From: Puffinus mauretanicus | Taxonomy: Eukaryota > Chordata > Aves > Procellariiformes > Procellariidae | Length of the DNA stretch: 64,000 nt | Direction: 5' to 3' | NCBI GenBank assembly: GCA_023333565.1 | Contig: JAJKFH010001810.1 | Location: 806,001-870,000, forward strand | Part shown: positions 51,040 to 64,000 of the stretch, piece after piece | Layout of the letters: each line of letters starts with the position of its first letter | How positions within the stretch are numbered: the first letter of the stretch is position 1 | Program-made: the position numbers and the translations under genes | The notes under the pieces: model-generated | The model's database searches: none | Told to the model about the DNA's origin: nothing | Seen by the model: the letters and a program-made list of their open reading frames with translations, nothing else

Positions 51040-52340
51040 GTGACAAAATGGAAAACATATTAAATGACATTCCTCACGGTTCTGTTATGGGTCCAATACT
51101 ATTCGATATTTTCATTAATGACTTGGATGATGGAACGGAGAGTGAGTTTATTAAATTTTTATACGTTATCCAGTTTAGAGGGACTGCAAGTATGTTGTAA
51201 GGCAGTTGAAATGGCTGACAAATTGAAGAAATAGTTTGGAAAACCAAGATGCAATTCAAAACAAAGTTCTATACTTTGAGAAGAATGAGCAACAGCAGAA
51301 ATACAGGATGTGAAATTATTAACCAAGGTAGAAGTTCTGCTGTATCAGGTTGGGATGTAATAGTGAATCCCAAACTGGAGAGAAATCTGATAGCTTTGCT
51401 GTTGCAAAACAAGTCAAACATTATACTTGAATCTGAAACAGCACTGTCACATGAAGTGATTTTCTTGCTTTGTTTAGCTGGAGTCCTGTGCTTAATTTTG
51501 GGCATATGGTTCAAGTGTAGACTGCTTGGATAGAGACTAGAGGAGAACAAGGTGAATATTTACAGCTCTTGGATATATAACCCACAGACAAATCATAGAA
51601 TCATAGAATCATTTGGGTTGGAAAAGACCCTTAAGATCATAGAGTCCAACCGCAAATGCAACACTGCCAAGTCCACCACTAAACCATGCCCATAAGCGCC
51701 ACATCTACACGTCTTTTAAATACCTCCAGGGATGGTGACTCAACCACTTCCCTGGGCAGCCTGTTCCAGTGCTTGACAGGTGAAGAAATTTCTCCTAATG
51801 TCCAGTCTAAACCTCCCTTGGTGCAACTTGAGGCCATTTCCCCTCGTCCTATCACTTGTTACTTGGGAGAAGAGACCAACACCCACCTCGCTACAACCTC
51901 CTTCCAGGGAGTTGTAGAGTGCGATGAGGTCTCCCCTCAGCCTCCTCTTCTCCAGGCTAAACAGCCCCAGTTCCCTCAGCCGCTCCTCATAAGACTCCTC
52001 ATAAATAGCAGCTGAACCAGTGTTATTTAATCTAGAGAAAAAAAGTCATATGGTATTGTATATCTATACAATAAGAATCTTCCAATACATAAAAGTGACC
52101 TTAAAGGGGAAGGAAACAAATCATTCTAAATATCTGCTGCCAGCAGGGCAAGAAGTAACAGGTTTAAATGAGGACAAGGGAGATTTAAATTAACAATCTA
52201 GAAAAAAATATTGAATAGCGAGAATAGTTTAGCACAGCGGGGTTCTTATGAGTATTGTTGGATCATTGTTGTTTGAAGTTTGAAGTCTTTGAAAAATATT
52301 CCAGCCAGCCACCTAAGGGATGGAGGGCAAGCGTAGGTTA
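51040..52340 (+). mobile_element. Ancient CR1-like LINE, plus strand, interrupted
   Basis: An old CR1 lies on the plus strand. Translation near 51070-51150 gives IPHGSVMGPILFDIFINDLD, the reverse transcriptase motif preceding the catalytic box, followed by DGTESEFIKF; the ADD aspartates that should follow are mutated away. Further on come matches to MQFNTK (near 51250) and VIVNPKL (near 51355-51380). After the younger insertion the reading resumes with LFNLEKK near 52024-52044 and AGQEVTGLNEDKGDLN near 52142-52192, both in the order of CR1 proteins. Many stops and frameshifts show great age. The 3' tail is not recognisable, and the ends at 51040 and 52340 are estimates. Confidence 0.75.
51593..51996 (-). 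mobile_element. Younger CR1 fragment inserted in an older CR1, minus strand
   Basis: Two TCATAGAA octamers at 51593-51608 mark the 3' end, followed by ATTTGGGTTGGAAAAGACCC and the same 3' region found at 10575-10960 (conserved words include CAACCACTTCCCTGGGCAGC and GAAATTTCTCCTAATGTCC). It is truncated near 51996 after CTCCTCATAAGACT, so only about 400 bases remain, covering the 3' UTR and the last codons of ORF2. It splits the plus-strand CR1 relic at 51040-52340 between its RPHLE-like and LFNLEK-like regions, which dates it as the later event. Confidence 0.95.
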
Positions 52341-52673
52341 ACTGGCCCTGCCTTGTGCACAGAGAAGAGCCTGGCTGGGCTGCTGAGCTTCCTTCCAGCT
52401 TTGCTTCACTGATGATTCCAGCTCTGCCTTGTCTGCTGCATCTTCCACCGTGTCATCCAGCAAAGGTTGCATGGTGTCTGCGGGGCTCTGGCTGCAGGAA
52501 TGGGGGTCATCACTAGGCAAGAAATGCTATCTGTTTACTGTGTTGCAACGTTGCTGCTCCGTACTTGTCACCTCTGTTGTTCGCGTTGTGAAGCGCCTCA
52601 CTGCAGCACATAGGTCAGTCGGCACAGAGCTGGAAACCTTTTCTGATTTTTTTTCGCAAGCTTCTGCTGACAT
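52338..52673 (-). pseudogene. Unidentified near-open frame with one internal stop, minus strand
   Basis: From an ATG at 52671-52673 the minus strand reads MSAEACEKKSEKVSSS and stays open for 48 codons to a TAG at 52527-52529. The same frame then continues for about 60 codons (SDDPHSCSQSPADTMQPLL, then an acidic and polar stretch) to a TAA at 52338. The composition is protein-like, rich in serine, threonine, glutamate and alanine, and the DNA is GC-richer than its flanks. A single stop in about 112 codons suggests a recently broken gene, a processed pseudogene or an exon pair; TTTCTTGCCTAG just before 52512 could act as an acceptor. The plus strand is also open for 91 codons here, so chance remains possible. 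No family recognised. Confidence 0.25.
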
Positions 52674-55600
52674 TCAGTCTATGGCCATTAACATACCATC
52701 CTAGGAAAAGGACGCTGTAGGTGCTGAAACTACCCTGAATATTTATTGACACAGATCACGCACGTCTGCAGCACGTGTTAACCTCTGCCTGGGGCACAGT
52801 AAAGCCACTCTGATTAGCACATTTTCTTTCTGCGCTGCAGATCCTGGTTCAAAACTACAAATCTTGCAGGTGGAAAGGTCATTTGGATTGGATATATCAA
52901 GAGAAGTTTTCTATTTGGGAGGACTAAAAGCTGTTCAACAAGAACATTTCATGGTTTATGTTTTCAAAGTTCTCTGTAGGAATTTAGTGTCTTGTTCTTG
53001 GTGCAGATATAAGTGGGCTCAAAGAATACAGTTAAGAAGTGTGCCTTGGTTTGCTTTGGTGGATAACCACTTTAAATATACTTTAATCCCTTTTAACCAT
53101 CAACCTATTTGTTTCTGGAAAGTTTAAAAAATTAATAAAAAAGCACAATGCATGCGTATTTCATTTTTCATGGATTTCATACTTTAGATTTGTCTTATTT
53201 GTCCATTTAAAATTAAACATATTTTCATTATTTTTAATGTATTCTGAAACCAGCATTGCTTTGACTTTTTGGCTCAAGTTACATCAATTCACTGTTATTT
53301 GAATTCTTGGCATTTTTCTTCTCAACGATAAGGATGATCCTTTTCAAATCAACACATTTCTGACCAGATTAGAACCGAGGAAGTGCTGGCTCCAATGACA
53401 CTTTAATATATCATAGAATAAATATAGCACTTGAAAAGAGAATTTTTTTCCTGGTATTGTAATTATTCTTGTGATTGAAGCAAGATTATTTTATTTTTAC
53501 GTTCCACTATGAGATAATTTAAAATGATACATTTATTTAACGAGTAGAGCAATACAAGTGCTTTGGCAGGACAATATTTTTGCTGTACCAAAAAAAATTT
53601 TTTTTACTTTAAGCAGTAAGTTTCAGCACCAGAAATATTGTGTTCTTGCTCACAGTATGGTAAATATTTAATCGTTCATAGTCACTGCTAAGCACAACTT
53701 TTCCTCTAGTTCTCTCTTTACAGTCTGACATGACTAACTACTCTTGCCATTATGTTCTCATTTAATAATGTCATCATGAAAGCAGTAGCTTGTCGTCTTC
53801 ATAATGAGATCAGTGCCTGGAAAAAACGAAGCAGAGTAACCATGCATCATGTTTACCATAACAGACACGCTTGGACAAGAATAAACTATAACGGATCAGC
53901 AGCATTCAATACTGAACAAGAGAACTCCAGAAGCATAGAAAAACAAGGTAACAGTCTCATTACACAAGAAAGAGGTTTTGCACCAGGTTGGTAAATGCTA
54001 GCCTGGGCGCAGCTCTGTAGAGGATGTAAGTTAATGTAGCTGAGCTGAAATGAATGGAGATATTCAGTTTATCTAAATTGACAATTTAGCTCATAACACA
54101 GAAGATGACCAGTGAGGGGAAAGAAATGGGAAATAGAGGAAAAAGTTGGTATAACCACTGGAAAGTGCCTTCTGCAGAAGCCCTCTCAATACGATGGCAG
54201 AAATGTAGGGCTACTCGCTGCTCTCACTCCACAGAACTTCAACAAAGGGGGGAATGAGGCTGATTAAAAGAACTTAGCAAGCGAAGCAAAAATTAGCTAC
54301 AAACGTTATATGAACTGGAAGCTGGACAAAAATGAATTAGTACCATTATCAATGAATGAATGATATGAATTTATATGAATTTTGCAGAAATTCCTACCCC
54401 TTTGTACCCAGCAACATTGAGCCATACATGCAAGTGACGCATTATATACACATTCTGCATTTCTGCTTCATGGTATGGTCTGTCATTTGCTCAGTGTATG
54501 GCTGCTAGCATTTAACAGTGACTGTTTTCAAAAGTTACTTTAACAACTCTCTATTTCTTTGAGATTTCATACTGTCAGGATTTTCTGAGGGGGGCAATGT
54601 TGTTTCACATTATGTACAGTGCAGGCTAGCATATGAGGCGTGAAAAACTTACCTTAAATGTTAATTCCAAAAATTCTATGTCCAATGAATTGCTAAGGCT
54701 TCTTCATGCTGATTACATGGAGTCTTCTCTGCTTGAATCTTCTCCAAAAATGCCGTAAAGCATTCTTTTCTGAATATGCCAGTGTCACTTGCATTAGTTC
54801 CTCATAAAAAGTGCTTGTTCCCTTATGCCTTAACATTTTCTCAATCTAAAGAATAGGAGATCAGCAATGCAAAGTTCTACATCTGTTTTAGCTTAGGTAA
54901 TAGAGCCATCTGGACAGAAGGAAAGGGAATTCAGTTTTGTTTGTGACATGACAATGCAGCCACACAGGAGGATGTTACTGAAATTTCCATGCAATGCATC
55001 AGCTGCCCTGCATGTTTTTTATGGAGATGGACTGGAGATGGAGAACATAATTGTCTTTAAGGCTTAGAAGGAAATAGTCAAAATATCCAGTTCTTCTACA
55101 AAGATAATCTCATGGAGTTAGAGTAAATATTAGAAAACAACTGGGGATTAAGCTAACGAGCTGGATGATGAGGGGTCCAGCTCTTAAGATCACACTCTGT
55201 TGGTTTTTTTTTTTTTTTATAAGTAGGAATGTACTCAAAGACACCAAATTTAACCAATCTAAATTTTTTGATCTCCTTGAAATATCCCTATTCAAATCTC
55301 TTCTGTGCTCCACGTGACACTGAGGACAGGAGGAAAAAGATCTACACAGTGCTTGCATTAGTTATACAGGTGCCTAAACTTTATTCCCTACTTCCTTCAA
55401 GTAATACCTTCTCCTAATCCTGATACCAGTTCTGTGAGCTGAAGAAATCCCTTACTGACTGAAAATCTGTATGATGGAAGTACAACAGTACCAACACATT
55501 ATATACACCCAACAACTCTGTGGGATCACCAGGTGGCTGAGATGAAACATAAGAAAACCCCTCACTCCCAGGTCTGGCAGTAGAGGGAAAACTGTTTTTT

Positions 55601-58600
55601 TCTTTTGTAGTAGTTAATGGCAATTGGCACCATAACAGTGACATGGGGGAGGAATAGAACTCACAACCCCACTGTAAAATTGTATATAGCCTATGAAAAG
55701 GATAAATAAGCCTCCACATGCACCATACAGGGAAAAAATAAGCTTTTGCTGAACCCTTCTATATGGCACAAGCAGCCAGGCAATCATTCTTTGCAGGTCT
55801 AGAAGGAGAGAAAAAATATTGTTATGGCAACAGTTTGGGTTTTTTTCCTTGTCTAAAGAATGCATCCAAAACTCTGAGGTTCCAGGCAGCTGGGAATTTT
55901 ACAAGTTTTTCTGACATATAAAGTGTTATTGTGCACAAATATTTGCACAGTGTCCTGCACACCTTGATTATGTGTGAATTAATTACTGATATCATTAAAC
56001 AACAATTACAATGTTGTTAATAACAGCAGCAGTAACAATATTAACAAGTGAGAATTTTGGTTCCTGTCCAGGAAAGAAACAGCATCAGGAGGATGTCAGT
56101 TTGCACAAAATCTAGTGAAAGAAATGAACATGAAAGCAAAGCTTAGCAAAGAATTAAACCATAAAGGAAGGCTGGGTGAGATGCCTGGCCAGCTGGACAA
56201 CATTTACATTCCAAGCAGCGTTCCCATGATTTACTCTGAACACATGGTGAGGTCATGACTATCAAATAACTCTAGTCCAGAGTCACATATCTTTGTGCCT
56301 GAAAAGAAAATTGAAGGACAAAAAGATTAGAAACTGGTCATTTAAAGAAGTGTTTTAATATGTCACAGAAGTGCATAACTTCTTCTATCCATGAGGATTT
56401 TCAAAATCTTTCTGTAGGGAAATCATTTTCTCCTTCATTGACTTTGCAAAGATATTTGATATGGTGGGATGAAACTGAAGATGAAGTTCCCATAACATCT
56501 AGTTGAATTTTCATGTAAGCTTTGTTGCAATATTTGTCAAAGCTGAAGGCACAATACTGGAGTGCTTTGTCATTATAAAAGGCATAAAACAAGGACATAT
56601 ATCATGGTGCTTGCTTTTTATCTATTTTTTATCTATTTTTTGGCATTTTTTGAACATATAGGAAAAAAACTACAACAGGTTAAGTAAGAAATGGTAGGGA
56701 ATTCCAACACTTATAAACTTGTATTTAGCAATTAACATGCAGATTGTACACTCTTGACTCAAGAGTAGGTTCATCTCCTCAGCTGCTCGTTATCAACCTT
56801 CTAAACTTAATCCTAAATCTCCGATTCCATTTGCTCTTCTGTGCCCTTTCCCCATGTTCTCTGAAGAAGTGTCCTCTTTTTTTCCCACATATGCTTAAGT
56901 AATTGACTTCTTCAGTTTCCTCCCTATCTGACTACATGTACAAAACACGCTGACTTCTTTTAATTGCTTCAGTACTGGCACATCAAATTTCTCTAGTCAT
57001 TAGATTTTTGCTGTCTGTGTAATTCCAATAATTTTCAATGAGAATTTAAGCATTTTTAACTTTTAGTCTAATCTTGGGAGTGAAGCTCTCACAGCAAAAT
57101 ATAGTTGGTTTCTACAGAATTTCCTCCAGAGTTCTGATTATAAGTTGATTTTTCTACTTTTCCAGATCGTTTTGGTATATATGGTGTGTCTAATCTCCTT
57201 CAAACAACCTGCTCATATGAAATACCTTGATTCATTAGGGCTGATCTTACATACAAGATATTCTTTTGTCTCGTATTCAGACTCTTCCTATTACTCCAGA
57301 ATCATCAGGGGTTTCTGTCGTTTCTTTTGGCTGTTCTTATCTGAGAGAGACTAACTGATGAGCTTTTCCTCTGATATGCCTTTTTTTGTTATACATAGCC
57401 TATTAACCACATTCCTCAGGCAATAAGATAGCCAAAATCATATATTCTGCAAATCTCAAACTTGTGAAGAACCTGCTTCCTGCCTTAGGTCACCCCTAAA
57501 ATCTCCCGGGATTTTGCTTATCATCTCTGTTAAAATGCAAAGTTCTGATCACCGTCGATATTGAAAGACAAGTAGGATCCAGACAGTAGGTAGGAAATAA
57601 CTCAGGTGAAGGCAATTGAAAATTTACTGAGAAAGAAGAAAAGATCCAAAACCCAAGAAAAGATCCCATATTACTTGTTGAAACAAATGAAGACAAAAAA
57701 GAGAGAAGCCTAGCAGATGGACCTAGGCTGAATCACCAATCCAGAAGTCGAGCTCGAACAGAGTTTTGCAACCCATGGAAGAGTTTTGTCTCCTTAGTAA
57801 TCTTAAAGTTAAGATTTACAGATTGTGACAAATCTAGAATGTGATACTTCTACTACCACCATACACTATGTAGTGGTTTATTATCAGTGCCAACTGAAAG
57901 GGAAAAATGCTATTTTCCTAATTACCAAAATGTTATATTGCAGTGTCATGCCCTGTCTGGGGACAGCACAAACACATAATAACTAGGAAGTGCTGAAAGA
58001 TCACAGCTAAATAGATTGTGCTGCAGTCTTAAAATGTAACAAATAAAGCTGTGTTTCATGTAGATACATGAAGTCTTAGATATTGAATTTTGAAGCAACC
58101 TAGATGTGGAAAAAAATTCAGAGTAAAATATTTATGATTTTCATAGTTCCATTTGCTATTCCCAGTATCTGCAGGCTTGCTGCCTGCGAGGTAATACAAT
58201 TAAAGTGGACAATTAAGTCTCATTCAATTGCTGTAGTCATTATAGACATGGAGTATCACTCAACCTATTAACATTCAGGTTTCATTAATCCAAAGTTTTG
58301 TAATGGATGAAGTGAGGCTTTATTATTATTATTGCAAATGACCATATTCCTTATGCTTTCCAACTGCATATAAAATATAGACAGATTGAAAGGTTTTACC
58401 TTGGGCATACTGGCAAAGGCTGACATCAACACTGAAGTTCAACTGATCTTCAGACCACCCTACTCATAATCACACACCTTACTCTCCTAATCACACACTT
58501 ACCCTGAGGTCTAATTCCTGTGTCCGATGCATGGGTCTTGAGAAACACCGTGTATCACATTCAGGCAATACTAATTTGCATTGGTCCAGTTTTGGATTCT

Positions 58601-61600
58601 TGGGGGCAAAAAGCGGGGGAAATCTGGTCTAGGTAAAATCAGAGTCCCTTGCACTTTCCTAAGAGGTTGTTCTAGCAGCCTGTGTCCCCAGAGGCACTGC
58701 TGAAAGCCTGGCCCTTGCCCACCAGCCTGCACCTCTGTGTTGGCTTCCTGAGCACTTGCTGTAGAAGATCACACTGCCTTACGGGCACCTACTGGCATCC
58801 CAAGTCAGCAGCATAGCCCTCAGGGTTCATTTTTTAATGACAAAGGCAGAAAAACTCTTCAGCCACCATCAGACTGGACCGGTCAGAATTCCCTCCTGAC
58901 CCCGTGGCTGTTGATGAGCACATACTGGGCTCATGTACTCTATTATTTATGGTGAAATAAGTCACAGGACAGCACATCAGCTTTCCTGGCTGCTTACCAA
59001 TGGCCAAGCTCCCAGGCTAATACAAACTAAAGGTAGACCCTTCCTGGCATCCGCATCGGAGTAGTTGCAATACAAAATCCTACCCCAAAGGTGCAAAGTG
59101 TCCTGGTGACTCACCTGGGGGATGTTTTCATTCTCAATTCTTCAGCTGAGTTTAACCAAACTTCCAGCTGAAAAGCCAGTGTCAGCACTCTCTCCATAAC
59201 CACAGCTCACTAACCCCTTTTTTTTTACAGTCTTCTGATTTAAGTGCATCTTCCATTTGCTAATTATAATTAATGAAGTGCTTCTGAAACTCCTGCGATG
59301 GAACATGATAACTTTAGGATTAGTTTGCTATAACAATTACACCATCTTCAATTTTTCTATTTTATTTTTTCAGCTTTAACAGATAATAAAATACCAAAAC
59401 TCCTTCCTCAAGTAAACACCAGAATATTAAGTTTTCCTAATATTCTGCAATACACAAGTGTGTGTTGCATTGAAATATAGTGGCATTAATTCTAAGTGTT
59501 TATATTGAATTTTCTATATTGAATTATTAAAATGACATATTAATTATTTATGTGCAGCATTGGTGTACTCCCTAATAAGAAAATATATGAAATAGAGTTG
59601 TCAAGTATGAAAGAGAAAAAAAAAAAGTTAATATTTGCAACAAAGGACTCCCCACTCGTTCCAGGCTGAAAAGTTTATTGTTACCTTACCCTTCACAGGT
59701 TGCCATAAAGTGCTTTTCACTGAGATATATAGTTATAGGGACATCCAGATGATTACTGCCTTTCCACATTCACAGTATTAGGGATCAAAGAAATATGTGC
59801 ACTCTAGATTCAAAGGAACTAATTGATAATTTCTATTCTGATAGTCAAGTGATGGAATATCTTAAATGTTGAAATGGCACACATTCGAACGAGCAGTGAA
59901 AACATAAACTCCTTAATAAGAAGGGTTTGTGTAGTGGATATTTTGGAAGACCTGATTAATTATAAACTGATTTTTCTCTCTATTAGTACTTTAGGTAATA
60001 TAACAGACAACTAAAGGAAAAAAAAGATTTCCAAAGCCAAATCATTCTACCGTGGACTTTGAGTCTTGCTAACTGCTATGGACCACGTTACAGTGCTGTC
60101 ATTAATAGGAGACAGCTACAAAACCAGAACTAGGTCTTCTTCTGAAGCATGCAGTGGTGACTCTCTGAAGACAATAACAGATTAAATGGCACTAACCTTC
60201 TCCTGTACGTGTGAATGACAAACTGTCTCTCGGTACACCAGACAGGGCAGCTGACATGAAATCACACAAAATTAACCCATTGTGAGCCCAGGCATAAGGA
60301 AGGTAATAGGGTATGAGGTTGCAATCTGCTGACACAAGTCCCACTTCTGCCCTATTCACAGGGCAGTCAGGCAGGGTGCTGCCCTTGGTTTAGGGTTTGT
60401 GGAATAACTTAGATGTAAAAGCTCCTGAAAAAAAGGAGAGGAGGAATGCAGAATCACCATTCTGCAGAGGAAGGTCCATTTGGCTGTTTGTTAGCCTGGT
60501 TTCCTACAGAACAGAGCCATAATGCTCTGGATACATGGTTGTCTGCCTGCTCCCTGCGCCACGTAAAGGCTATTGGTAACTGTGGGCATCTTCAGCTACT
60601 GATAAAAAAAATAAAAACCCTCAAAGACACTAAGTTCTTAAAAGCTTTATGATAATAGAGGGGACAGGCTGTATGCAAAGTATATAAAGTATATGAAGTA
60701 CAGTATGAGCTCACCCATACTTGAGATATCCCAGAAACTACATTTTATTAACACACCAACCACAGAAGGAACTGTGATATGAACTAGAACTTACATAAGT
60801 TTATATAAGAAGATTTGAATGTGGTGGAAATGAGGCCTCATTAGTACAGTTTCACAGAATGATATGTTTGCTATGATAGAAAATTCCAAAACTATTGTGG
60901 AAATATACTTGGGAAAATCCTCATTATTATTTTTTTTTCTGTTCTGTTAAGTTTCCCAGTGACACTTTTGAAAGCCAACTTTGAGGGAAAGAGATAAAAT
61001 ACTGAAGTTAGAGGGTTCCTCAGCAATTACAAATTGCCAAGTGGCCTACAGTAGTCAAGCAGGCACTTGATAATTTCTGAACTGTAGACATTCTATAATA
61101 CAGTCACATACAAGTGAAGAGAAATATATTTGTAGTTTAATGATGGAGGAGGATATGATGATCCCAATTTTCACAGAACCCCCTAAAATAATGAGAGAAC
61201 TTACCTATAATTCAAAAACTATGGCTAATCAGAAAACAGAATTTTAAAAGATCAGTAACGCGCCCTGTCTCCTTTGAACCATAATATATCCTAATGTATG
61301 AGACTGATGGAAATAGTAATGATCCCTCTATATAATTAAGCATATAGAAGTTTATTTGTGAAACTAACATTTTACTTTTCTGTATCATATATGTCATATG
61401 ATTGTTTTCAGAATAACTCAACTGAAAGTACATTTCAGACTTCATTTATGGATGATATTTGCTGTTTGTCCATACGTTTTGTACATAACAGCTCTACCTT
61501 TCATCTAAGCATTTCCTAAAAAAAACCACCCACAACCCACCATGTTGATAAATTAATCTCCACAGCTATTGAAGGCAATGGAATCATGGATTCCACTTCA

Positions 61601-64000
61601 TGTTCAGCATTGGTAATATTGCAATTTATCAACAGTAATAATTATATATCCAAGTAGGGCAAATTAAGTAAAGTTATAGGAGCAAAAATGTGCCCTGTTA
61701 TGCCTATAAAGCATTTGAAAGCTGATCAACTCTACCGAAGTCTCCAAAACTGCAGTTATTTCAAGAAATTGGACATATTAAGAGTCAGCAGTTACATACC
61801 CTCTTAGCTCAGAGGTCAGCCCTAAAGAGAATTCTACGTTAGAGAGTGATGTGTAATATATGTATATGATAAAGAACTATTTGTTGCTCCCTAAAGATTA
61901 TTAAGATATCAATTATTTAAGACATGTTCATTTTTCTCTTTCATCTGGAAGAGTATTTATGCTCTGCTGCAGTTTTTAATAAAAGATCGTATCACTCTTC
62001 CAGTTTAGTTTCTGATTTAAACAGGTTTCCCATCTACTGTGTGACTGATTGGATGTTCCATCTATTATTTGGGGTTGCTATAGCTTTAATGTAATTCTTA
62101 GGTAGGTCCTTCACCTACCTAATCTATTGTGAACTAATCTATTAATATGAAAATTGATAAGAATTGGACTAAATTGTGCTCTCTGTTACAGGAGCAGAGT
62201 ACGGTGGAACGGGAAAAACATATTCTTTGGGTTCAACACGCCTTTTAACAGAATTGCCAGTCCGTGAACGTCAATTGTGGAATGTGCCTGTAGTATTGAG
62301 CCTGTCCTGATTTTCCAAAAAGCTTTGCAAAGCAACATTCTAACTTCTACACAGCTTTCACAGAGAAGAGTTATTGGATTTCACCCTGGAACTCTTTATC
62401 AGCCACAGGAAAAAAGAGCCTTACCCTACAATAGTTCTGTGGTTCAAACCCTCGTCTCTGCAGCAGGGAAGGGGGAGGCAGGAATCTGAAACTTGAGACG
62501 TCCGCGGCAGCTACGACAAGCTCTGGGCGGGAATCCTCCTTCCTGCTGCTCCAGAGCGGGTGGGTGTCAGACACTCTTTCTGGGCTTTTAGGCTGTTTTG
62601 TTTTATTTTGTCTGTGAAGCATCTTCAAAGACATTCGTTTCATCCAGATAGATCAGAGGAAATTAAGTGAATTGTTTTTTCAACCTCTTCCCTCACCCTC
62701 CGTCCTACTCAAAACTAATAATTTTGGAGGGCAAAATTATAGCTTGGGTACATATTATGAAATACCTTATAAGTAGTACTGGGTAACATCTTTTAAGAAG
62801 AAATTTGACCCGTGAACATAATTTTCAAAATGTCTTGCGCTGTTATGGCTACTGAATGTTATAACACTACTGACTAGATGGAGGTTTCACTCAAGATTAG
62901 TATTTCTTTGGGCTACACAAACACATTCAAAGGTGTCAAAAAACTGTAGTATTTTATGCATATAAAATGACAGAAACAAAATATCCTCTCCAGTCAAACT
63001 CAGAGAACGTTTGTGCAGTCTCAGATTTGTGCAGTAACAGACAAGGGATTTCTTAAACTGGGAGGAAATGTTTAAATTTGGTACATCATTACTGAACATT
63101 TTAGCGAGGCAGCTATACTCTTATATTTTACAATGGGAAGGGTTAGTTCCCTGAGGAATTGAGACCTCACTGTCCATTTCGTCATTTCAATAACTTTGCT
63201 TTCAAATTGAGGGGTATCCTCTAAAACTTCAGACCACAAATTATCAGGAACTGCTAGAAAGAGCAGACAAAGCAGATAATATTAGGCAATCTCTGAGGCT
63301 CAGTGGATTCTGGATTCTTTGGATTCTTTTTTTTTTTACAGTCCTAGTTCTTATCCTCCCTCAGACTTATCATTTCATCCTGTCTCATTTTCCCTAATTT
63401 TCCTCTTATCAGTTGTTAAGTGGATTTCAAATGTAACCACATATAAATCACTTCAAATTCCAAGATCTCCATAAAAGTTCTGGGGACTAAGACCCTGGAA
63501 ACAGGCTTTACCAACAGGAAGGAGAGCTGCTGGACCAAACCAGCTGTCTGCATGGCCCATGAAATGAACTGGAGGTCACGAGGACAGAAGGTTGAAATAT
63601 GCAATACAAGTCTTGCTTATTGTCTTTTCACGGTAAGCTGAGAAAGGAAATTTTCCCTTTTTCTTTTCTGTCTCCCTCTAGTCTCTTTGTTAGCTATGCA
63701 AAAAACAACAATAGTAATGTAGTTAAACTATGCAAATCAATTGATTTTCATTTTTTTGCAAGATAAAAAATATATTAAAAAATTAAAATGGGGGAGAATA
63801 TAGGGTAGAATTTCTAAAAAGATAGATATGATTTAGGAGTCAAAATCCCATTGAGGAGAAAATTAAATAAGTCAATCAGTTTTAATGGTTGTTCCAGAGG
63901 GTATAGGACTGAAAGATCAAATAAAGAACTAGGTGGTCTTAGGCACCCGTAAACAATACTCTTATTTGTGGTTTAAAATTCTTCCCCTCTCACAGCCTAT
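52674..64000. other. AT-rich non-genic DNA
   Basis: No gene, RNA or classifiable repeat can be supported. Open frames are short and unremarkable. Small features are an A8T8 palindrome at 53590-53605, a 15-base T run at 55204-55218, a tandem TTTTTATCTAT repeat near 56615-56641 and a TGGATTCT repeat running into a T tract at 63305-63337. Confidence 0.6.
55204..55218. repeat. Poly(T) run
   Basis: Fifteen consecutive T, followed by ATAAGTAGG. If read on the minus strand it could be the A tail of a retroposed sequence lying at higher coordinates, but no recognisable body and no target duplication were found. Confidence 0.6.

Noticed and set aside
51074..51550. Minus-strand frames of 61 and 93 codons
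   Set aside because: They are antisense to the plus-strand CR1 relic and carry no motif of their own.
1..64000. tRNA, 5S rRNA, snRNA, mitochondrial insertion, CRISPR array
   Set aside because: No internal B-box with flanking A-box and cloverleaf, no U6-like 5' end, no mitochondrial gene motif and no spaced direct-repeat array was seen on either strand. Small or diverged RNA genes could still be missed by eye.

Overview
The window reads as nuclear DNA from a bird. Two copies of the avian CR1 LINE end in the diagnostic TTCTATGA octamer tail. A solo LTR at 39531-40075 matches, from memory, an abundant bird endogenous-retrovirus LTR family (TguLTR5-like). The background is AT-rich with sparse interspersed repeats, as expected for an avian intergenic desert or a very long intron. 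Nothing is prokaryotic: there are no operons, no dense ORFs and no CRISPR. Apart from the CR1 reverse transcriptase remnants, no reading frame can be assigned to a known protein.

Layout. 1-10550 is AT-rich with no recognisable gene. 10551-11635 is a 5'-truncated CR1 on the minus strand with a frameshifted reverse transcriptase. 11636-19150 is AT-rich and featureless. 19150-23950 is the structured part of the window. It holds a CpG island at 19681-20220 with ETS, GC-box, E-box, CRE-like and CCAAT motifs. It also holds possible splice-bounded exons on both sides of the island, and a pair of diverged inverted homologous arms (about 20280-20810 and 22960-23800). Each arm carries a CCAAT-like segment, an AT-rich segment and an exon-like block bounded by AG and GTAAG. 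23950-39060 is AT-rich with small tandem repeats only.

39061-40640 is a nest of LTR sequence: an inverted LTR fragment (minus), a near-complete solo LTR (plus) containing a long ATT microsatellite, and further LTR-like DNA. 40641-51030 is again featureless. 51040-52340 is an ancient, decayed CR1 on the plus strand, split by a younger minus-strand CR1 (51593-51996). Next to it lies an unidentified almost-open frame on the minus strand (52338-52673). 52674-64000 shows nothing recognisable.

How it fits together: the only plausible host transcription unit is centred on the CpG island. The likeliest reading is a divergent promoter of one or more noncoding or uncharacterised transcripts. One copy of its downstream promoter and exon module seems to be present in inverted orientation 2.2 kb away. 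Everything else supported by the sequence is mobile-element debris and simple repeat. All family names come from reading and memory; no database search or alignment program was run.
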